64,000 nt of DNA from Solanum dulcamara (taxonomy: Eukaryota > Streptophyta > Magnoliopsida > Solanales > Solanaceae): positions 13,258,501 to 13,322,500 of the forward strand of contig NC_077239.1 of the NCBI RefSeq assembly GCF_947179165.1. The letters are read 5' to 3'. Under the pieces are notes generated by a model. That model did no database searches. It saw only the letters and a list, made by a program, of their open reading frames with translations, and was not told the origin of the DNA. Below are positions 57,501-64,000 of this stretch, piece by piece (position 1 is the first letter of the stretch; each line of letters starts with the position of its first letter). The translations under genes were made by a program, and so were the position numbers.

Positions 57501-58632
57501 AGTTTCTTTAGACACTGCTCCAATTTTTCCAGCAAGTTAGAAAAAACACGATGCACGCCTTCAATCTCAAATCTCTCCATTCCTGCTTCACCTTGCATCA
57601 ATGAAGGGAAACTGACCGGACTGCCAAATGCTTCTTGATGCCGTATTGCACACTTTACCGGATGCATAAACTTAATAAAATCATGCACATCGCTACCTGA
57701 TAACCGTATAAACTCAGCTGATCGCACACTCAATTCTAAAGCACGTGATAAACTTGTTGCCAACTCATGAACAAAAGGGGAAACATCCTGCAATCTTAAC
57801 ACACAGTTAACATCATGGACATACCATTCCACCATTGCAGCTAAACTACTACGGCAAAATATATACAAAGCATCATCAACACCCGTAGCCCCTCTCAGAA
57901 TCTTACAAAACTCTAACAATATAGGAGCAAACTGCCTATATACGGTTGCAGGGTCGGGGAAAATTGTCTTACATGAATCTATAAATTGACAAATACATCC
58001 ATGAGCAGCTTGTTTGGTAGCTACAGAAGGAGATACATAAAGTTTTACTAGAGCAGCTGGAACAGAGGAGTGAATAAATATTTGGAGATATTCCTCCGAT
58101 TTATCTGCGCCATCCCTTGGGGTCACTGCCAGAAACTCGGTAAGCATCTTCGTGATACGGGCGAAATTAGCATTAATGTCTGTGTTATCATTGCAGTTGG
58201 AGAGGTGATGAATAAGCGAATTCAAGTCATTCATCAGCCTCCACGAATGAGGATGGCGCGTGCTTCGCATTCTTCCGATGAGTTGCAGGGTATCGTCGTT
58301 TTGTATACCACATTCCGATAAAGTTGGGGCAAGTGAAGCTGTTTCCCGCGGTAGATTAATCGCTGTTCCACTGCTGGTACACCGAAGGTCGATTGGATTG
58401 GCCGAATTCCAGTGATCGACTGGATTTTCCGGTGAACTGATGCAACTGTGTCGGAGGAATGGGCTTGAAGGACCAGGGTTTTGCCGCCGGAAAACATACG
58501 GACGAAGAATTGAATGGGAGTTGACGGAGAAGGAGAGAGGGTGTTGTCAATTCTCATCCAGGCTGGGGCTCCGTCGACGGTATAATCATCGAACTTGCGT
58601 TTGGTGGTGTTGTTGTGTAACTGATACGCCAT
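51281..58632 (-). CDS. UPL5: UPL5-like HECT E3 ubiquitin-protein ligase (three exons, frameshift in exon 1)
   Basis: The protein transfers ubiquitin from an E2 enzyme to substrates through a thioester on a HECT-domain cysteine. In Arabidopsis UPL5 acts on the senescence regulator WRKY53, but that role is not shown for this copy. Exons are 58632-56962, 52288-51699 and 51544-51281, all joined at GT/AG sites. With the frameshift counted as one missing base the product is about 841 residues, close to the 870 or so of Arabidopsis UPL5. Order: a basic Thr-Lys-Arg-Lys-Phe-Asp-Asp segment (residues 10-16), a ubiquitin-like domain from about residue 41 to 120 with Arg-Leu-Ile-Tyr-Arg-Gly-Lys-Gln-Leu, a helical middle, and a HECT domain from about 500 to the end. 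The catalytic Cys is in His-Thr-Cys-Phe near residue 807. The reading frame shifts at about residue 102 (see exon 1). If the shift is real, only a product lacking the ubiquitin-like domain could be made. The domain order makes UPL5 the best match among plant HECT ligases. Confidence 0.9.
51699..52288 (-). CDS. UPL5: UPL5-like exon 2 (HECT domain, N-lobe and start of C-lobe)
   Basis: The acceptor TTGCAG|CATCTAAAG at 52289 joins in phase with exon 1 to give Asn-Pro-Ala-Ser-Lys-Val-Asp-Pro-Leu. It encodes 197 codons of HECT domain: Tyr-Phe-Ile-Phe-Ser-Gly-Arg, Phe-Asp-Arg-Val-Phe-Phe-Leu-Gln-Leu, Glu-Leu-Cys-Pro-Asn-Gly-Lys, and Asp-Trp-Lys-Glu-His-Thr-Glu-Tyr. It ends Trp-Phe-Trp-Glu with GGGAG|GTACTT. 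It is fully open. Confidence 0.93.
52796..53086. mobile_element. Small TIR element (hAT-like MITE) with tRNA-promoter-like core
   Basis: The ends CAAGGGTGGATTTAG and, on the other strand, CATAGGCGGATCCAG form imperfect inverted repeats of the CAGGGGCGGAT type seen in many Solanaceae MITEs. Flanking 8-mers (TTCACAAC and TTCGGAGC) agree at about five positions. The core at about 52930-53000 has TGGTCTAATGGCAGA and GGTTCGAATCC, which resemble RNA polymerase III A and B boxes. Confidence 0.5.
53905..54060 (+). mobile_element. tRNA-derived SINE-like fragment
   Basis: TAGCTCGATGGCCAAG (A-box-like) is followed about 45 bases later by GAGTTCGAATCTGC (B-box-like), the spacing expected of a tRNA-type promoter. 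A T-rich tail follows. The ends are not defined. Confidence 0.4.
54927..55031. repeat. 53-bp tandem duplication, two near-identical copies
   Basis: TTGTATGCATGGCTTTTAAT starts at 54927 and again at 54980. The 53-base unit is unchanged except for its last base. It must be very recent. Confidence 0.95.
55159..55263. repeat. Duplication with 60-bp period
   Basis: ATATTGG(C/A)AGAAGTGACA at 55159 recurs at 55219, with AAAAGGAAACAAAAACTCA in each. There are only two or three differences over about 42 bases. Confidence 0.9.
55703..56560. repeat. Cluster of interspersed intron repeats
   Basis: Three families alternate. CTCAACCCTTGAATAATGA with its TTTCTGTAGTTCC tail is at about 55760 and 56197. TGGTCAAGAGT.TATAGC is at 55706 and 55873. 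A longer unit with TAGAGACAGGTGCAA, CACAGTCATAAG and CTCTTGAAGGACAGG is at about 55812, 56322, 56395 and 56481. Divergence differs between pairs, so duplication happened more than once. Confidence 0.8.
56962..58632 (-). CDS. UPL5: UPL5-like exon 1 (ubiquitin-like domain and middle region)
   Basis: The start ATG at 58632 is followed by an open frame that encodes the ubiquitin-like domain up to Gly-Lys-Gln-Leu-His-Leu. The frame then runs to a stop at 58234. The correct continuation lies in the next frame: upstream of the Met at 58270 it already reads Glu-Cys-Gly-Ile-Gln-Asn and Leu-Gln-Leu-Ile-Gly-Arg-Met, and it continues without a stop to the donor site. The shift falls next to a four-base C run (plus-strand GGGG, 58326-58329), where one lost C would account for it. 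The exon ends after Phe-Pro-Asn-Pro with CCAG|GTAAGC. The last third begins the HECT domain (Gly-Pro-Gly-Val-Leu-Arg-Glu-Trp). Confidence 0.9.
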
Positions 58633-58870
58633 TGGAAGTTCTCAAGGGAAGAGTTTGAGCTCTCATGTGTTAGAAGCACTAATTTTGAACAGTCTTCAGT
58701 TAAGTGAGAAGCGTTATTTTGTAAATCTACTGAAATCTCTTATTTTGTCAAACAAAAAAGCAACTCATGTGTTAGAAGCACTAATTTTGCTGAGGAGTCT
58801 TCACTCTTCAATTAAGTGAGTCGGCAACGTTAATTTTTGTATCAAACAAAAAAGGAAGTCAAGACTAGTT
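58633..58870 (-). promoter_or_regulatory. Probable 5' UTR/promoter of UPL5-like gene, tandemly duplicated
   Basis: CTCATGTGTTAGAAGCACTA starts at 58662 and again at 58764. The copies also share AGTCTTCA, TTAAGTGAG and TCAAACAAAAAA, giving a period of about 102 bases up to about 58860. The region lies 30-230 bases upstream of the ATG, so it should include 5' UTR or core promoter. I could not place a TATA box with confidence. Confidence 0.6.
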
Positions 58871-59125
58871 TAATAGCCTGTTTGGATTAACTTATTTTTA
58901 AGCAGTTTATAAATTAAAAACTAATTAAAAAAAGTAGGTGCAGGTCAACTTTTTTTTTTTGATCTATAAGCTGTTTTCAACTTATAAACTATTTAAAATA
59001 ATTCATTCAAATAAACCCAACTATTTATTGGGGCTTATTTTTAGCAAAAAATGACTTTAAGTTGGTCAGTCAAACATTCAAAAAAAGCTAAAAACAACTT
59101 ATGAGTCAATCTAAACGGTCTCTAA
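58871..59125. mobile_element. hAT-type MITE, 255 bp, perfect 8-bp TSD
   Basis: Identical GACTAGTT copies flank it (58863-58870 and 59126-59133). The ends pair imperfectly: GCCTGTTTGGATTAACTTAT near the left end against the complement of ATGAGTCAATCTAAACGGTC at the right. It has no coding capacity. It sits about 240 bp upstream of the UPL5-like start codon. Confidence 0.85.
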
Positions 59126-59133
59126 GACTAGTT

Positions 59134-61510
59134 TAGAGTAAGTGCGATGATGCATGTATGGATCATGATAATATAAGAGATTGTATATAAAAATAATAAA
59201 GAATAGATTATAATTATAGATGTAATAAATATTTATCCAAATGAAATTACATTCTATGCAATAATGTATGTATTTAAATGAAAAATGTTTTTTTTTAATT
59301 TTTCTATACGTGTTATTACACGTCGTGTCAATTAATTAATTCTAATACATATAAAAAGAATAGATTGTTGAAAAATAGCATTTGACGCTAAAAAAATATG
59401 AGAAAATTCATGTATAAAGCTAATACTATAATAAATACGGTGCTCCTACACCCCCACTAAGCTTAAACCCATCAAAACATGAGTCAAAGTTCAACTATTT
59501 GCTAACCTTCTAACCTAATCTATGAGCTTCACACTCTCCTATCTAAGATCATGTTCTTGATAATCTAAAATTGTGTCATATCTTATCTAATTACCTCTCC
59601 CAAATACTTCATCGGTCTGCATGACTTTTCCTCATATTCACTATGTTTACAGAACTCCTATGTTATTTTTGTTGATATCATGTGGAAAATGTCATAATGA
59701 CTAACATTTGTATAGACTATATTTTAAAAAATGATGCATGACTTAAAAAATAATTATATTTAACTTATAATAAAAATGAAGTACAATAAAACTGAAGTTT
59801 ACAAACCTTGATGTCGATAATTTCATCTACTTGACGTTTTTGTTTCATTCACTTCATGATCACGAGCTCATGGATGCACTGCGTTTAAAACGAAATTGAA
59901 GGCTATCAACATGTACAAGACTTGTATGCACTATTCCTTCAACAGAAATTTCAATTGGATGCACATAAATTAAGCATAAAGAACATATCCATCCCACAAA
60001 TCACACTAACAACAAAAATACTTGAATTGATGAACTTAAATTGACAATTATAAAAGAAACTTTAAAATACAAAGAAGATACAAAGTAAATTGAAAAAAAA
60101 AAACACCGAAATAGATTTCATGTAAGCAAAAAAAAGGTCTGAATGCTGACCTAGATACTTTTGCTAATTTACTTGAAAAAGAGATACAAAAAGTCATTCA
60201 ACAAAACTAAAATAAAAAGTCAAATTATAATAGATTATGAAGTCATAAATATTATGGATTTTTCGTTTGTAAATATACAAAAAGATTGGAAATAATTGAA
60301 AACAACAGTTAAGTAGTCTTTTTATTTATTTATTTTAAAATTTATGACTTTTATGATTTATTCTCATTGAACCTACCTCATGTCATTACTATTTGTTTCT
60401 AGAATTAGACTATTATTGCTAAGAGGATTCTTGTTTTTATTTTCTTGAACATAGCAATTTGTTCAAATTTAAATAGAATTTATATATGGTAAAAGTTTAA
60501 TTTATTTATTAAGTCCAAAATATTAAGATCTTATTTATTGTAATTTAAGTAAGAAAAGTTTCAGTAAGCAACATTTTAGTTAATATCACTTAGAGATTCT
60601 CATGCGGTGATTTGCTGTTATTATTTTTTCATACAAATAAAGAAATAATTAATACATAATATTTAATTAATTTTAAAATTCTAAATATTAGAAAAAGATT
60701 TAAAATACTTTAAATATTAAAAAAAAAATTGGAGAAAATATAATTTTGTCTAAAGCGGAATCTTTTAATGAATAGCAAAAAATTCAAATTAACATTTTTA
60801 AAAATATTCATGCTTTTAATACAGTATAGATATAGATTCACAAGGAGACGTTCGGTCATTCTAAGAATATATTTGTTCTCACGACTCTTTTCTATATAAA
60901 TACAAAGGTAGATCTTAATTAGCAATGCGATTATATATAATAGGGATTCCCTATATAATAAATAGAGAAAGACTCTTTTTCACATCCTAATTATTCACTA
61001 AATTATGATTTACAGGGAAAAAATAACGTTATTTTCCTGGTAAAATTGGTATGGCTTTAGAACTTCAATTCAAGAAGTAAAGTGTCCGGGATATAGATGA
61101 ATTATATGTATTCAAGCCCTATATATGGTAAAGCTCTAAATATTTGAAATTTGTTAATATAAAATATTAAATAAAAGAATTACATAGACAATAAGACAAA
61201 TGAAATATAGTCCATCTCTAGCAATTTACTACGTGGTTAAATATTAATCACTTTCCGTCTAATTTATAAATCTAATTCAAAGTTTCTATTTAGAAAAGGA
61301 AAGATCTAGTAATTAAAATATTTTACGATACTTCAATAAATAAAACATTTACTAAATATTTAGGAGTTGCCCAAACCTTCTTATAGCCTTACCTCATTCA
61401 CGGACAAACTCTAAAGCTGTCCATATTTAGGAGTCTCCTCGTATAATTAGAATTCATGTAATTTTTTATTATTTTAGGGTATCTTAATAACAAAATGTAT
61501 TCATGGGAAA
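59134..61510. other. AT-rich intergenic spacer, no gene seen
   Basis: No ORF with a recognisable domain and no RNA gene is visible. The composition is strongly AT-rich with many homopolymer runs. Confidence 0.6.
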
Positions 61511-61679
61511 AAGGCATTTTGATCCATTTTGTAATAATAGGGGCATTTTGACCCATTAAATAATAATAATGACATTTTTGGACCAAAGTATAAATGGTAA
61601 GGACATTTTTGAACCAAACTATAAACGGAGGATATTTTTATTCATTTTAAATAGTTTAAGGCATTTTTTACCTTTTTCC
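61511..61679. repeat. ~30-bp minisatellite, about six copies
   Basis: GGCATTTTGAYCCATT-like starts occur at about 61513, 61542, 61572, 61602, 61631 and 61660, so the period is about 30 bases. The copies drift progressively: GGCATTTTG, GACATTTTTG, then GATATTTTT. Confidence 0.8.
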
Positions 61680-62447
61680 TAATAAACTATTACCAAAAAA
61701 AAATTGATCATAAGTTGGACCATTCTCATTTTAAAACAAGTTATCGAACATCTAATTCACCAACAAATTTAATAAATAAATGAAAATTAAATAACAAAAT
61801 CACAATTTTAAACTTTGGACCATAAATTCACGTAGTGGTTTTAAGTTTTAACATGCATATTCTCATGAGCTTCTCGTTAGTTAAAGATATGGCGGAAATT
61901 AAATACAACCAATTAAGTAATAGAATTGAAAGGAATGTGTTCATTCTATTTGATTCGTATTTTAGGCAGTGTTTGATCTTAATTTAACTTGTAAAAAAGC
62001 TATAAATTTCATTTTAACTGATATGTAAAATAGTAGGAGAAATTTTCCAGATAAGTTTAAGCTAGCAGATTCAAAACTGAACACTTCTTTCACATTTTTT
62101 CTGTTAACTTTTGCTCTTTAGCACGCTTATGTATTGATTCTGTGAATTTTGTTGTGCTCGTATGTTACAACTCTTAATTGCTCTTATAATTTTTTTATTT
62201 CCTTTCTTCGTTATATTATAATAATAAATATAAAAAAAGAGGGAAAAGAACCAAATAATGACGAAAAAGGGTTATAAGAATGAGAAAATAAGATGAATAG
62301 TATTTAGTTGATGAAGAAAAAATACATTTTTGAACTACCATGAAAAAGATAAATATGACCTAAGACGAAAATAAAATTTCATACTAAGAAAATACTACCA
62401 AAAAAAAAGGGAACAAAACACTTATATCCCAAAAAAGGGAAAGTATT
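61680..62447. other. AT-rich spacer, no gene seen
   Basis: Nothing recognisable. The stretch ends at the LTR edge at 62448. Confidence 0.5.
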
Positions 62448-64000
62448 TGTCACGCCCTGAGAGGCTACCCTAGCTGTGATTGGCACTCGGAAATCATTGT
62501 TGGTCCCCAAGTGAACCACTTGGTCCGATCACTCATTTAATCAAACAGCGGAAGACTCAGATAAATCAAAAAAATACTCGAGTAGGCTAACAACTCAACA
62601 GCTCAACTAAAAGAATAGTTTTAAATAGACAATCTTTGAAAATCAACCCAATCTCATAAATAAACTTTGAGCAAAACAAACTCGAAAGGAACATCAACTC
62701 CAATCTACTCAGTCTATGTTTATGAAGCCTCTATCAACTATTCTAAAAGGTGTCGATACAAGACCGCGGCTACCTCGAAAGAAACTACTCATAAAAAACG
62801 AATGAAATAAATCTGGTACCTCCGAAAGCAAGAAGGTCTTACCATTATCATAAAGGAAATAGATCTTCAACGGTACTTTTGTCGAGGATCTCTAATACAT
62901 GTGTCTACATCATAAAACGATGCAGGTTAAATGGCGTCAGTACATGAAATGTACGAGTATGTAATATAGCTAAAAGAAACTTTCTCAAAGATATTCAACT
63001 CAACTCTTAAAATAACTCAACTCAATAAAGATGCAATTTCAAAAATATGCAATGTCTTTCAATCAACTCAATCATAGTTTTTCAAATCAACTCAATCGTA
63101 TGAAATCTCAATTAAATCAAATCATTCATTTTGTATTATTATTACGGAGTTTCTCTAACCGACAATCATCACCATATGAGCAAGTGATGTACAACGAAGC
63201 GGTGTTGTTGCCACACCCGTCCAACACTTTGCCAGGGTAAGGGACGAATCACTATCATTGGATCCACAATCAATTAAAGTCCATCATTTTGAGACTTAAG
63301 AGGTTTAACCATCCATCCTACTTTGACTACGTAGTTCATGGGATTTGAGTTGTAACTATACTCCTACCCAAATCGGTGTTCAATACTATTCTCAAAATAT
63401 ATGATGCTCATAACTATCAGGTAAATTATTCAAATCATCTCATCTAGTCTCATTAGACCCTTTTCAAAACTCAGTCTTATCTCAAATCATCATGCAATCA
63501 TTAAAAAAAATATTCTATCAAGATCAATCAAATCTCCTCAAAACTCTATCTCAAACAATCATTTATACTCAAAATACTTAGGTTTAAATAATAATACTTT
63601 TAAAGACTTCTCAGACTCAACTCATTCTCATTCAAGACATTCACAAATCATGCTTTAAGACTCAATCAATGCATATAGTATTTAAATGTCAAAAATCAAT
63701 TCATATGAAAACTCAAACTCATTTAAAATCAATGCTTATACTCAAATCATCAAGTTCTTTCAACAAAATATTCTTTCAAAAATCATTCACATCTCATCAA
63801 AACTCTTCCTCGATTTTAATCAATCATTTTCGACCTTCATACTCATCTAGACTATATTATATGTATGTGTGTGTATATATATATAATACTAGTTCAAATC
63901 ACTCTCTTCATCAATGCATAAAAGCCATCATCTTTACTCAAAAATATGTATGTAAAAGTCATAACTATCAAATTAATTAGGGTTCACGGGAAAGTAGCCA
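62448..64000 (-). repeat. LTR of a further gypsy-like element, minus orientation, partial
   Basis: The plus strand opens TGTCACGCCCTGAGAGG at 62448, the complement of an LTR end. A hairpin CTACATC..GATGCAG (62905-62925) and the adjacent TACATGAAATGTACGAG (about 62941-62958) match the arrangement near the 3' end of the other gypsy LTRs. The rest is rich in TCAACTCAA-like phrases and runs off the window. No coding region is visible. Confidence 0.6.

Overview
This 64 kb window is nuclear DNA from a flowering plant. The long-LTR Ty3/gypsy elements, hAT-type MITEs, tRNA-derived SINE-like pieces and AT-rich spacers point to the nightshade family (Solanaceae; Solanum or a near relative). That assignment comes from recognising repeat families by eye, not from a search. 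No bacterial, organellar, CRISPR or rRNA features are visible. I find one protein-coding host gene; nearly everything else is repeat-derived.

Layout. 1-30722: several degraded Ty3/gypsy elements of the chromovirus type. These are a minus-strand gag with its long LTR (1-2986); an LTR in plus orientation (5708-about 7890); element 1 (8061-16161) with LTR, gag, pol and a truncated 3' LTR; and element 2 (16162-about 26075), whose 3' LTR is split by a 2.9 kb LINE fragment (22583-25453) with a 13-bp target-site duplication. AT-rich DNA follows, with microsatellites, a 30-bp minisatellite (27841-27951), a Ty1/copia remnant (about 29600-29935) and a minus-strand gypsy LTR piece (29948-30722). 30723-49648: a second gypsy family whose LTRs mostly start TGTAATGA or TGTAACGA. 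Several LTRs lie head to tail (30723-33379, 36302-40503, 40504-43646, 44131-46704), an antisense pol fragment sits between two of them, and there is a minus-strand LTR at 48496-49648. 49775-51168: a hAT-like TIR element just beyond the 3' end of the host gene.

The host gene (51281-58632, minus strand) encodes a UPL5-like HECT E3 ubiquitin ligase in three exons. It has an N-terminal ubiquitin-like domain, a helical middle region and a C-terminal HECT domain with the catalytic cysteine. Exon 1 as given carries a one-base frameshift next to a four-base C run at 58326-58329. This is either a sequence error or a real disabling lesion that separates the ubiquitin-like domain from the rest. Intron 1 is 4.67 kb and full of local duplications and small mobile elements. 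The DNA just upstream of the start codon is itself a tandem duplication, followed by a hAT MITE with a perfect 8-bp target-site duplication. 59126-62447 is gene-free AT-rich spacer, and 62448-64000 is the start of another minus-strand LTR.

I see no multi-gene system. The best candidates for something undescribed are in the LTRs. Two short stem-loops are held about 85-93 nt apart near the 3' end of at least six diverged gypsy LTRs. Arrays of short self-complementary words occupy a similar place in the 5' part of the LTRs, but the word itself changes from copy to copy.
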